Of a DNA stretch of 64,000 nucleotides, positions 9,027 through 16,847 are shown one piece after another (position 1 is the stretch's first letter; each line of letters opens with the position of its first letter). The stretch is from Bacteroidota bacterium (lineage in GTDB: Bacteria; Bacteroidota; Bacteroidia; Chitinophagales; Chitinophagaceae): assembly GCA_023424015.1 (NCBI GenBank), contig JAFAEM010000050.1, positions 1 through 64,000 on the forward strand, read 5' to 3'. Below the pieces are notes generated by a model, which saw nothing but the letters and a program-made list of their open reading frames with translations, was not told the origin of the DNA and searched no databases. The position numbers were made by a program, and so were the translations under genes.

Positions 9027-10529
9027 ATGAAAATCGATTTTAAGTTTCCGTTGGTCTTGATCACTGCACCAGCCTTATTTTATTTTTCCTGTAAACAGCC
9101 AGCACGAGATGTTCCGTACCAGTGTAATTGTTCAGAGGTTGGCATTGACAGCAGCTGGGCGGATTCGAGTGATGTAGTTTGCTACCAGGTACCGGTAAGC
9201 CAAAATGCCAATAACTACAGTAGTAGTAAAAAAATACTAATGGCAGTTGCCGTAGTTAAAGCGTCGGGTGCCAGCCCATTGGAACCACTACTTTACCTGC
9301 ATGGGGGACCCGGTATTTCTACGCTTAGCAATGTAAAAAGGTATATTAATAGTCCCGCCTGGAAACTGATAAGGGAAAAACATGATCTTGTATTTTTCGA
9401 TTACCGGGGTACCGGGTTTTCACAGCCTGATCTATGTTCGGATCTGATGGATTCTTTAGACAATTTTAGGAAGACGAATCCCTCCATGGAAGAATATTTT
9501 AAAAGGGAGACGGATTTGTTCCGAGAGTGTGCATCTGTTCTGAAAAGGGATAGTATTGACATTACAAGTTTTACTTCACCACAGGTAGCCGCCGATGCCG
9601 AAGCCATCCGCGCTGCCCTGGGCATTGAAAAATGGAACCTGTATGGCGTATCGTATGGGACTTTCATCGCTTTGAAATATATCAGGCACTACCCGGGAAA
9701 CCTGAATAACGTGGTACTTGATTCTCCATTTCCACCCAATACACCCTGGCTGGATTTTGTGCGCCCGATGAACGCAGTGCTGGCGCATATACAAGGTTAC
9801 CTCGATGAGGATAGTATTACCCGGCGCTATTATCCTGATATTCGCCGCGAACTTGGAACAGCAATACGAAGGTTAAACAGTAAGCCGCCATTGGTTAACG
9901 GATTGACTTATTGGGGTGACGAATTTGCCTGGTCTGTACAGCGTGCCTTGTTGAAACCTACCTTAGTACCGTTGGTTCCGCTGGTGATCAAAGAGGTGGC
10001 CGGGGGCAACGATTCCATCCTCGCAATTTGGAAAGAGAAAATAGGACCTTCGGGATCGTATGGAAAATATTCGGCAGCACAGGAGACGGCTATGCTTTGC
10101 TATGAGAACAGGCCGCAGAATCCCGGGGATATGGCTGACTCGCTTGCAAAAAAATATCCTGACCTGGTTAGCTTTAACCTCGGTTTCAAGCAACAGCTTT
10201 GCGATGTGTTCCGGCCGGAGTTACCTGCAAAAGACTATTTTGCCCCGGTGAGCAGTGATATCCCGGTGATGATCATGAGCGGTGAGTTTGATCCCGTTAC
10301 GCCGCCTTATTTTGGAGAAATTGCAGCGAATTCGCTTTCGAATGCAAGGGTGATGGTCGTACAGGGCGCATCTCATGCCGTATTGCATTTTAATGATTGT
10401 ACGATGGACCGTGTGAAACAATTTTTAAAAGACCCGAAGAATGATCTTTCAAATCAGTGCCAGTCTGAAAAAGGGAAAACAATTTTTGCAACGGCTGGTG
10501 CAGAGGAATTATTAAAAAAATTAAAATAA
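9027..10529 (+). CDS. Exported alpha/beta hydrolase, TAP-like / proline iminopeptidase type
   Basis: 500 residues. Signal sequence ends at a Cys (ALFYFSC), so probably a lipoprotein. The core has 'LLYLHGGPGIST' (HGGPG oxyanion motif of proline iminopeptidases), 'FFDYRGTGFSQPD', a nucleophile elbow GVSYGT, a long helical insertion, then a C-terminal 'MSGEFDPVTPPYFGE' acid and 'GASHAVLHFNDC' His, the arrangement of the tripeptidyl-aminopeptidase TAP-like C-terminal domain. Likely releases N-terminal residues from short peptides, complementing the prolyl oligopeptidase two genes upstream. Confidence 0.9.
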   Translation: MKIDFKFPLVLITAPALFYFSCKQPARDVPYQCNCSEVGIDSSWADSSDVVCYQVPVSQNANNYSSSKKILMAVAVVKASGASPLEPLLYLHGGPGISTLSNVKRYINSPAWKLIREKHDLVFFDYRGTGFSQPDLCSDLMDSLDNFRKTNPSMEEYFKRETDLFRECASVLKRDSIDITSFTSPQVAADAEAIRAALGIEKWNLYGVSYGTFIALKYIRHYPGNLNNVVLDSPFPPNTPWLDFVRPMNAVLAHIQGYLDEDSITRRYYPDIRRELGTAIRRLNSKPPLVNGLTYWGDEFAWSVQRALLKPTLVPLVPLVIKEVAGGNDSILAIWKEKIGPSGSYGKYSAAQETAMLCYENRPQNPGDMADSLAKKYPDLVSFNLGFKQQLCDVFRPELPAKDYFAPVSSDIPVMIMSGEFDPVTPPYFGEIAANSLSNARVMVVQGASHAVLHFNDCTMDRVKQFLKDPKNDLSNQCQSEKGKTIFATAGAEELLKKLK

Positions 10530-10575
10530 GGAGTTTTGCTTAGCGAAAGCATACGAATGTATATCAAACTTTTTT

Positions 10576-11172
10576 ATGATGAGAACTTTAACCGCATTTT
10601 GTATCGCATGTGTAATAACAATTGGTTATGCTATACCGGCTTATGCACAAACTACACATACAAACGACAGCCAGGATAAGTTTTGGCAGGCGCTCCAGGA
10701 ACTGTGCGGGAAGGCTTTTGAAGGAACGGTCGAGGCAGCACCAGCAAGTGATACAACATTCAGAAATAAAACACTACTAATGCATGTGCGGGCCTGCGGT
10801 GAAATCAAAATACGCATACCTTTTATGGTCGGTGAGAACCGATCCAGAACATGGGTGCTGACCCGCGGGGAAAATCAGCTTGTATTAAAACACGATCACC
10901 GGCATGAGGATGGTTCGGATGACAGCATCACTATGTATGGCGGTGCGACCAATAATAGCGGATCTGCAACCATGCAATACTTTCCGGCCGACCAGCAAAC
11001 GGTGGATATGTTACCTGCTGCTGGGGGAAATGTTTGGTGGATTGAACTGGTACCGGGAAAACATTTTACCTATAATCTCAGGCGTATGGGCAGTGACAGA
11101 ATATTCAGTATCCGGTTTGATATCAGCAAACCCGTAGCGGCACCACCCGGGCCCTGGGGCTGGCGGGATTGA
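10576..11172 (+). CDS. Exported protein of unknown function
   Basis: 198 residues, signal peptide cut at about AYAQ (two adjacent ATG codons at 10576 and 10579 are equally possible). The mature part has 'FWQALQELCGKAFEGTV' followed by a compact beta-rich region containing two Cys (in LCGKAF and RACGEI) that could form a disulphide, and 'LKHDHRHEDGSDD' in the middle. I believe this is a conserved hypothetical seen in several phyla, but no function is known to me. Confidence 0.75.
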   Translation: MMRTLTAFCIACVITIGYAIPAYAQTTHTNDSQDKFWQALQELCGKAFEGTVEAAPASDTTFRNKTLLMHVRACGEIKIRIPFMVGENRSRTWVLTRGENQLVLKHDHRHEDGSDDSITMYGGATNNSGSATMQYFPADQQTVDMLPAAGGNVWWIELVPGKHFTYNLRRMGSDRIFSIRFDISKPVAAPPGPWGWRD

Positions 11173-11209
11173 GGTCAGCGATCATCGGGATTCGCAGTAT
11201 TTTTGTTTG

Positions 11210-12229
11210 ATGCGAATTTTTTCCCTCTGTCTGTTATGTACATTTTTTATCCATGATCTTCCGACAGCTACTGCATCGAAAGCGATACGATTTACAGGCA
11301 GTGCACAGGGAACTACCTATCATATCACTTATTACGCGGATGATACGCTTGTTCGAAAACAACAAATCGATAGCATATTTCAAAAAATTGACAGCTCGCT
11401 TTCGCTTTATCAGTCTTATTCACTGGTAAGTCAATTTAACCGGTCCGAAACAGGGATCGAAGCTGATGAGCATTTACTTCATATAGTGACAAAAGGTAAA
11501 CAGGTTTTCCGCAAAACACGGGGGATCTTTGATATAACTATTTTTCCCCTGACGGATGCCTGGGGCTTTGGCCCGGAACGCCATTCTGGTCTGCCTGATT
11601 CCGGCCGGGTAAAAACTATTTTATCTTGTATCAACACTGACCTGATTGTGAAAAATGGGAACAGCTTGATAAAAAAGAAAGCCTGTGTTCAACTGGATCC
11701 CAATGGAATTGCGCAGGGTTATACGGTGGATGTGATCGCGGAGTTTTTTGAAAAAGCGGGGATTGGCAATTTTATCATTGAACTTGGAGGAGAGATCAGG
11801 GTGAAAGGAAGAAAGCCGGGGGGAGAGAAAATGTCGATAGGCATTGAAACGCCCGGCGAGGATGCCGACTTTTCAGTCATCAACAAGATCATATATCCAT
11901 CATCGGGTGCCATCACCACTTCGGGCAGTTACCGCAGGTATTATGAGAGTGATGGAAAAAGAGTTTCCCACCTGCTCGATCCGCGTACCGGTTACCCGGT
12001 TGATAACGAGTTGATCAGCGTTACCGTCTATGCAAAGGATGCGATCACTGCCGATGCATACGACAATGCGATCATGGCCATGGGTCTGAAAAATGGCCTG
12101 GCATTCGTAAACAGACGGAGAGAACTGGCCGCGCATTTTATATACAGACATTCGGATGGAAGTATTCGTGATACCATGAGCCGACGGTTCCTTAAGCTAT
12201 TAGACTCACAACCTCAACCTCAACCTTAA
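11210..12229 (+). CDS. apbE: FAD:protein FMN transferase (ApbE)
   Basis: 339 residues. Exported (signal at residues 1-22) flavin transferase that attaches FMN covalently to Thr or Ser of target proteins such as Na+-translocating reductases. Visible family motifs: 'GSAQGTTYHITYY' at the start, 'GIFDITIFPLTDAWGF', 'LDPNGIAQGYTVDVIAE', 'FIIELGGEIRVKG', 'SSGAITTSGSYRRYY' and 'SHLLDPRTGYPV' with the metal-binding region 'AITADAYDNAIMAMG' (family usual is ATADALATA). ATG at 11210 is preferred over the TTG at 11207. The last codons (QPQPQP) lie inside a hexanucleotide repeat, so the C-terminus has been altered by repeat expansion. Confidence 0.93.
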   Translation: MRIFSLCLLCTFFIHDLPTATASKAIRFTGSAQGTTYHITYYADDTLVRKQQIDSIFQKIDSSLSLYQSYSLVSQFNRSETGIEADEHLLHIVTKGKQVFRKTRGIFDITIFPLTDAWGFGPERHSGLPDSGRVKTILSCINTDLIVKNGNSLIKKKACVQLDPNGIAQGYTVDVIAEFFEKAGIGNFIIELGGEIRVKGRKPGGEKMSIGIETPGEDADFSVINKIIYPSSGAITTSGSYRRYYESDGKRVSHLLDPRTGYPVDNELISVTVYAKDAITADAYDNAIMAMGLKNGLAFVNRRRELAAHFIYRHSDGSIRDTMSRRFLKLLDSQPQPQP

Positions 12230-12279
12230 TCTTAACCTCAACCTTAATCTTAACCTCACCCTCAATCTCAAACTCACCC
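12206..12279. repeat. Degenerate hexanucleotide repeat (AACCTC/AACCTT)
   Basis: A run of about twelve 6-base units of the type AACCTC, AACCTT, AATCTT and CACCCT covers the last codons of apbE and 50 bases beyond. The 18-base block AACCTCAACCTTAATCTT occurs in consecutive overlapping form. The apbE stop codon (TAA at 12227) is created by one of the C-to-T changes. The complementary strand gives a spurious Arg-Leu repeat frame. Confidence 0.85.
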
Positions 12280-12334
12280 AAACCTTTTTGCCCATCCTCT
12301 CAGGATTGCCGACCTTAGCGATCTTTAAATTGAT

Positions 12335-13576
12335 ATGACAAAGAAAGAGCGAATCATTGTGTTGATCCTGGCGGGCCTGAATTTTACCCATATCCTTGAT
12401 TTCATGATCATGATGCCATTGGGGAATTACCTGATGCCATATTTCGATATTAGTCCCAGGCAGTTTAGTTTCCTGGTGAGCGCCTATTCCATAAGTGCAG
12501 CTGTTTCGGGCTTTGTAGCGGCCTTCATCGTAGATCGTTTCGACCGGAAGAAGATATTGATCATTTCATATATTGGTTTTTTATTGGGCACACTGGCCTG
12601 CGGCTTAGCAGCCAGTTATAATCTCTTGTTTGCATCGAGAATACTGGCCGGTATTTTCGGTGGCATCATTGGCGCGCAGGTTTTTTCCATCATCGCCGAT
12701 CTTTTTGTGTACGAAAGAAGAGGTGCTGCCATGGGATCCGTGATGAGTGCCTTTGCCATCGCATCCATATTAGGTGTGCCGTTCTCACTTTACCTGACTA
12801 ATTTGTTTAAGGAAGACTGGCATATACCATTCCTGCTTGTAGCCGGTGTGGGAATTGTTCTTACTCCGCTGTTATTTCGTTTTATACCGCCCATGAATGG
12901 ACATATTGCGAGCGCGGAGAACAAGGAGCAGCCGCTGGTCATTCTTGGGACTGTATTGCAAACACCAGCGCAACGATCAGCATTGATATTTTCCTGCCTG
13001 CTGATGATGGGTCATTTTCTTATCATTCCTTTTATCAACCCTTACCTGGAGTTCAATAAGGGCTTTTCAAAAGACCTTACACCCATGATCTACCTGGTGG
13101 GTGGTATCGCCTCACTGATCGCTGCTATATACCTGGGACGAGTAGCAGATAAAAAAGGAAAGCTGCCGGTATTTTCCGTTTGTGTATTCTTCTCGCTGTT
13201 TATGGTGATGCTCATCACCCGCATGCCTACCGTGCCTTTTGCAGCAGTGTTGATATTTTTTGCTATCTGGTTTGTATTTGCCACCGGCAGGGCTGTTACT
13301 GCACAGGCGATGATCAGTGAAGTAGTAAAGCCTGAGCAACGTGGCAGCTTCATGAGTTTTAACGGGAGTGTACAACAACTGGGTACCAGTATCGCCTCGG
13401 TGCTAGCCGGGCTGATCGTGTTAAAAGACAAAGCCGGCAGGATACAGCATTACGAATGGCTTGGCTATTTGAGCATTATTGTACTGGTAGCCAGCCTGCT
13501 GCTGGGTCGCTATCTGTTTGCAGGCATGGATAAAAAAGCACGGGTTGTGGTTTCAGAGAATCAAATAAAAGAATGA
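12335..13576 (+). CDS. MFS transporter
   Basis: 413 residues with twelve predicted membrane spans. Between helices 2 and 3 lies 'FIVDRFDRKKILI', the MFS loop motif A (GxxxDRxxRR-like), and a related 'YLGRVADKKGKLP' in the second half. Overall similar to the AraJ/YdhP-type drug or sugar efflux group (DHA1). The substrate cannot be inferred. It lies between a hexamer repeat and a small lipoprotein gene, so it is probably a separate unit. Confidence 0.88.
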   Translation: MTKKERIIVLILAGLNFTHILDFMIMMPLGNYLMPYFDISPRQFSFLVSAYSISAAVSGFVAAFIVDRFDRKKILIISYIGFLLGTLACGLAASYNLLFASRILAGIFGGIIGAQVFSIIADLFVYERRGAAMGSVMSAFAIASILGVPFSLYLTNLFKEDWHIPFLLVAGVGIVLTPLLFRFIPPMNGHIASAENKEQPLVILGTVLQTPAQRSALIFSCLLMMGHFLIIPFINPYLEFNKGFSKDLTPMIYLVGGIASLIAAIYLGRVADKKGKLPVFSVCVFFSLFMVMLITRMPTVPFAAVLIFFAIWFVFATGRAVTAQAMISEVVKPEQRGSFMSFNGSVQQLGTSIASVLAGLIVLKDKAGRIQHYEWLGYLSIIVLVASLLLGRYLFAGMDKKARVVVSENQIKE

Positions 13577-13649
13577 TTTTCCTTGTACCGGTTTTGCAGA
13601 GATTGTATATTGGGCTGCCAAATATCTCCATCAACTAAAGCTAACCAGC

Positions 13650-14135
13650 ATGAAATTGCAGTCAACCATTTTTATATTTCTCATCCTTTTTTTAATCGGG
13701 TGTAAATCAAAAAGCGCTTTTGATTATAGCCAGGCGATCGTGAAGATCGAAAGGGATTTTGCGGCAGAGATCGTAAAAGCCGATGAAAAGGTGACCCGTT
13801 ATATGGACGCGGAGCAAAACGATAGTGCCGCGATCATTACCCAGCAAATGGAAGACCTTGCCGAGAACAAACTCGAAGAGGTGCGCAAGTTAAAAGCGCC
13901 GGATGTGGCCGAAGGTGAGAATTTCAAGCAGGCTGCGATACATTATTTTACTTATCTCAAAACTATTTACAATTCTTTCAACCGTTTTACGAAAGCAACC
14001 AACGACGAAGAACGTGAGACTGAACGCCAGCGGCTCGCGAAGATCATTGCGGACAAGGATGATGCTACCAAAGCCATGCAGGACGCGCAAAAGAAATTTG
14101 CCGAAGCAAATAGCTTCAGGATCGAAAAGGAATGA
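13650..14135 (+). CDS. Small coiled-coil lipoprotein
   Basis: 161 residues. Lipobox at LFLIGC (Cys18). The mature chain is almost entirely helical and charged (runs such as 'TNDEERETERQRLAKIIADK'), consistent with a helical bundle or coiled coil in the periplasm. No known family recognised; short helical lipoproteins of this kind are frequent in Bacteroidetes. Converges with the carboxypeptidase gene, 10 bases between stops. Confidence 0.75.
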   Translation: MKLQSTIFIFLILFLIGCKSKSAFDYSQAIVKIERDFAAEIVKADEKVTRYMDAEQNDSAAIITQQMEDLAENKLEEVRKLKAPDVAEGENFKQAAIHYFTYLKTIYNSFNRFTKATNDEERETERQRLAKIIADKDDATKAMQDAQKKFAEANSFRIEKE

Positions 14136-14145
14136 TCAACTCCAT

Positions 14146-15876
14146 TTAATTCAATACGCGAACAATGGGATAGCGCATGTTGACCGGTTCGAAGTAAGTA
14201 GAATTTTGAAACACAAAATTTAACTGTGCAGAGCCGCTTTTTGCAAAAGCGGTATCAGCGGACCTGCGTGTTTCCAGCCTGGATTTAAGATCGGGGTTTT
14301 TCTTTAGGTATTCTGCGGCAATATCTTCAAAGGCGTATGCGGAGTAACCTTCTTTTTGTCCCAGGATGGCATCGAAATAATTCCAGGCGAAATAAGAATC
14401 CTGTGCCTGTGGTTCTAAAGTTTCAATCAGGAATCGGTTGGCAACCTGGTTCATGTGGATATAGTAGTCGCCTTTCCGGAAAGACATTTTTTGTACCACA
14501 GTGCGCAGCTTTACATCGCTGTTGGGATGATGCATTTCATACTGGCGTGCTGCTGTTTTATAGTCTTCGATATAATACACTTCCACTTCGATAGTCGTAT
14601 CTTTTTTCAACTGTGTCATGTTCACCTTATTCAGCTTCAGTAGCTCAATCACTTTCCACCATCCCTGTGGGATTATGTAGGCTTTTGGTTTTTTTATAAA
14701 TGCGGTTGGTTCATAATAGTTGTAGAAAGGTATTTGTGTCTCGAATGGTTTGCTGCGATCGTAGTACAAACGCGGATGCCCCGAAACCTCGCTGGGCTTG
14801 TACCCCGCAGTATAACCCTTATAAGTGATTTGGCTAAATTTTGATTTGTCGAGCTTCCAGCTAACAGGAAATTCCGCCTGTATTTTTACCGCCTGTTTAC
14901 CATCTTCACGGGTTTGCCTGATTGCTGCGCTATTGCTGCTGGTGAACTCGATAAAGCTTTGCATCAGCGCGTAAGTGGCTTTTACCCGTTGGTCATAAGG
15001 CTTGAGCATATGAGTTTCCGGTACAAATGCAAAACTGTTCCAGAGTGAAGCATAGCCGCTGCCATAGCGGGGACTATCCCAGAACTCTGTCCAGCCCTTA
15101 TCGGGTATATCGCCGTATACATTGACATAAGGCACGAGGTCGTAGTTTTTTTCTTTCATAAGCGCATACAGGCCAGGCTCGAATGTTTTATTCATAAATT
15201 CACCCATCACACCACCGAGTTTATTATGTTGGGAAGTGAGCAGGGTCATGACATGCTGGTAATCGGCGCCGTTGCTGACATGATTATCTACAAATACGTC
15301 GGGGTCGGTCAGGTGAAAGATTTCAGCAAAAGCCCTGGCATCCTTTGAGTCGCATTTGATAAAATCGCGGTTCAGGTCGAGGTTTTGTGAATTGCCACGG
15401 AAACCTTTTTCAAGCGGGCCATTCTGGTCGATGCGGTAATGAATGCTACGGTTCAGACAGCCACCAATATTATAAACTGGTATGAAGGCGAGGACAATAT
15501 TGTCGGGTATCCGGTATTTGTTAAGCACGATATCCCTTACCAAGAGCATACTGGCATCAATGCCATCGGGCTCGCCGGGATGAATGCCATTGTTGATCAG
15601 GATAACCCGTTTATTGTTCTTTCGGATATTATTAAAATTGTAATCACCGTTGTTGGAAACGATGATAAGGTGGAGCGGAAAGCCGGCATCGGTCATACCC
15701 ATCGTGAGCATCTTTACTTTCCCGGAACGTTCGTCCAGCTTTTTCCACCAGTCGATGATCTCGTGGTATACGGGTGTTTCTTTGCCGCCGGTTTGTTCAA
15801 ATTTGGTAGGGATGCTTTGCGCAGACAAAAAGCAGCTGTACATCAATGCCAGGCAGGCTATAATATTCTTCCTCAT
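14146..15876 (-). CDS. Exported M14 family zinc carboxypeptidase
   Basis: 576 residues, signal peptide ending FLSAQ. The zinc site of M14 peptidases is visible as 'NNGIHPGEPDG' (His and Glu ligands) and a downstream 'FVDNHVSNGADY' (third His). 'GNSQNLDLNRDFIK' matches the substrate-binding Asn-Arg pair. A C-terminal extension of about 200 residues after the catalytic region is typical of Bacteroidetes M14-like proteins. Probably trims C-terminal residues from peptides in the periplasm, fitting with the exported peptidases at 6007 and 9027. Confidence 0.88.
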   Translation of the reverse strand: MRKNIIACLALMYSCFLSAQSIPTKFEQTGGKETPVYHEIIDWWKKLDERSGKVKMLTMGMTDAGFPLHLIIVSNNGDYNFNNIRKNNKRVILINNGIHPGEPDGIDASMLLVRDIVLNKYRIPDNIVLAFIPVYNIGGCLNRSIHYRIDQNGPLEKGFRGNSQNLDLNRDFIKCDSKDARAFAEIFHLTDPDVFVDNHVSNGADYQHVMTLLTSQHNKLGGVMGEFMNKTFEPGLYALMKEKNYDLVPYVNVYGDIPDKGWTEFWDSPRYGSGYASLWNSFAFVPETHMLKPYDQRVKATYALMQSFIEFTSSNSAAIRQTREDGKQAVKIQAEFPVSWKLDKSKFSQITYKGYTAGYKPSEVSGHPRLYYDRSKPFETQIPFYNYYEPTAFIKKPKAYIIPQGWWKVIELLKLNKVNMTQLKKDTTIEVEVYYIEDYKTAARQYEMHHPNSDVKLRTVVQKMSFRKGDYYIHMNQVANRFLIETLEPQAQDSYFAWNYFDAILGQKEGYSAYAFEDIAAEYLKKNPDLKSRLETRRSADTAFAKSGSAQLNFVFQNSTYFEPVNMRYPIVRVLN

Positions 15877-15982
15877 GCAGACTGGTTATTTAAAGCGTGT
15901 AAATTACGGAATGAATGAAGTTATGGCGGTGAAATCATGCACAAAAACTGAATGGAGACACCTTCACCCTAATAAAGAAAGT

Positions 15983-16252
15983 TTAGTTGAATATAATATA
16001 ATTCAGGAGAAGCAGCGTAACGGCCTCCACTGCCCAAATCCATAGAATCCGTTCTTTCAAAACCAATCGGATGATGGCATACAATCCTCCAAGGATAAAG
16101 AATGACGGTATTAACATACTTGCGGCTATATGTGTCCAGTGAGAAGTTTCTCCAGGTTTTTTGAGTAGAACTCCCACTATGCAATAAATAATGACCAAGC
16201 TAAATGGCGAGAGGTAATAAAAAAGATTTTTAATGAATTTACCTGCTGTCAT
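15983..16252 (-). CDS. Small membrane protein
   Basis: About 89 residues with three hydrophobic segments ('SLVIIYCIVGVLL', 'ASMLIPSFFILGGLYAII', 'ILWIWAVEAVTLLLLNYII'). The start at 16252 is preferred to the longer frame (16315) because the longer one would begin inside the rpsT terminator hairpin at 16281-16311. Function unknown. Confidence 0.6.
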   Translation of the reverse strand: MTAGKFIKNLFYYLSPFSLVIIYCIVGVLLKKPGETSHWTHIAASMLIPSFFILGGLYAIIRLVLKERILWIWAVEAVTLLLLNYIIFN

Positions 16253-16280
16253 ATGTTTTTGAATGGCGACTCCCGGCAAT

Positions 16281-16311
16281 AAAAAAGAGACCACCGGGGC
16301 AGTCTCTTTTT
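16281..16311 (-). terminator. Intrinsic terminator of rpsT
   Basis: Perfect 10-bp stem AAAAAGAGAC / GTCTCTTTTT around a 10-base loop, with the U-rich arm at the 3' side in either orientation. It lies 22 bases downstream of the rpsT stop on the minus strand. Confidence 0.9.
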
Positions 16312-16332
16312 GCAAAATAAGATTATAATGTA

Positions 16333-16584
16333 TTACTTAGCTGCGGTCAGCTTTTTAGCCAGTTTGCTTTTCAGGTTGGCAGCTTTATTCTTATGAATGA
16401 TGTTGCGCTTTGCCAGCTTATCGATCATACTTGCAACAGTAGGAAATTGATCTGCTGCTTCCTTGCCGGTTGCTGCCCTCAGGTCGCGGATCGCGTTACG
16501 GGTTGTTTTTCCGTAATATCTGTTCCTATCACGGCGCTTGGCAGCCTGACGTACATCTTTCTTTGTTGCTTTGTGATTAGCCAT
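16333..16584 (-). CDS. rpsT: 30S ribosomal protein S20
   Basis: 83 residues, the normal length for bacterial S20. Starts MANHKATKKDVRQAAKRRDR, rich in Lys/Arg, with the family features 'TRNAIRDLRAA' and 'MIDKLAKRNIIHKNKAANLKSKL'. Binds 16S rRNA early in small-subunit assembly. Expressed as a single gene: a strong promoter sits at 16607-16638 and a perfect terminator at 16281-16311. Confidence 0.97.
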   Translation of the reverse strand: MANHKATKKDVRQAAKRRDRNRYYGKTTRNAIRDLRAATGKEAADQFPTVASMIDKLAKRNIIHKNKAANLKSKLAKKLTAAK

Positions 16585-16606
16585 TCCTGTTCTTTTTTAA
16601 GGATGG

Positions 16607-16638
16607 CAAAGGTAAGGCAGGCAGCCATACCTGCCAAA
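16607..16638 (-). promoter_or_regulatory. Bacteroidetes-type promoter of rpsT, with hairpin in the spacer
   Basis: On the minus strand: TTTG (16635-16638), 20 bases, TACCTTTG (16607-16614), an exact match to the TTTG-N19-20-TAnnTTTG consensus of the Bacteroidetes primary sigma factor. The predicted start site is about 16600, giving a leader of about 15 bases. The spacer contains an inverted repeat, GGCAGG-N8-CCTGCC. Confidence 0.85.
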
Positions 16639-16847
16639 TAATATCAGATATATTCTGCAAAATAAAGCCCGGGATTGAAAGTAAAATTGAACCGGCCGGA
16701 TTGCCGGATTACGCCGGCGACCAGGCTGGTATCTAGTGATCCTGAACAAATTACAAAATTATTGTCCACCACCTCCCGGACAGGCGGATTCTCAGTTTTT
16801 TAATCGATATTTGTCACCCTTAGAATTCATTATCAAAGTGCCTTCAG

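Noticed and set aside
11198..11205. TATTTTTG, an exact -7 box match before apbE
   Set aside because: Only four bases from the start codon and without a -33 element; it would require a leaderless message, so chance is more likely.
12206..12391. 61-codon open frame on minus ending in Arg-Leu repeats
   Set aside because: Translation of the hexanucleotide array.
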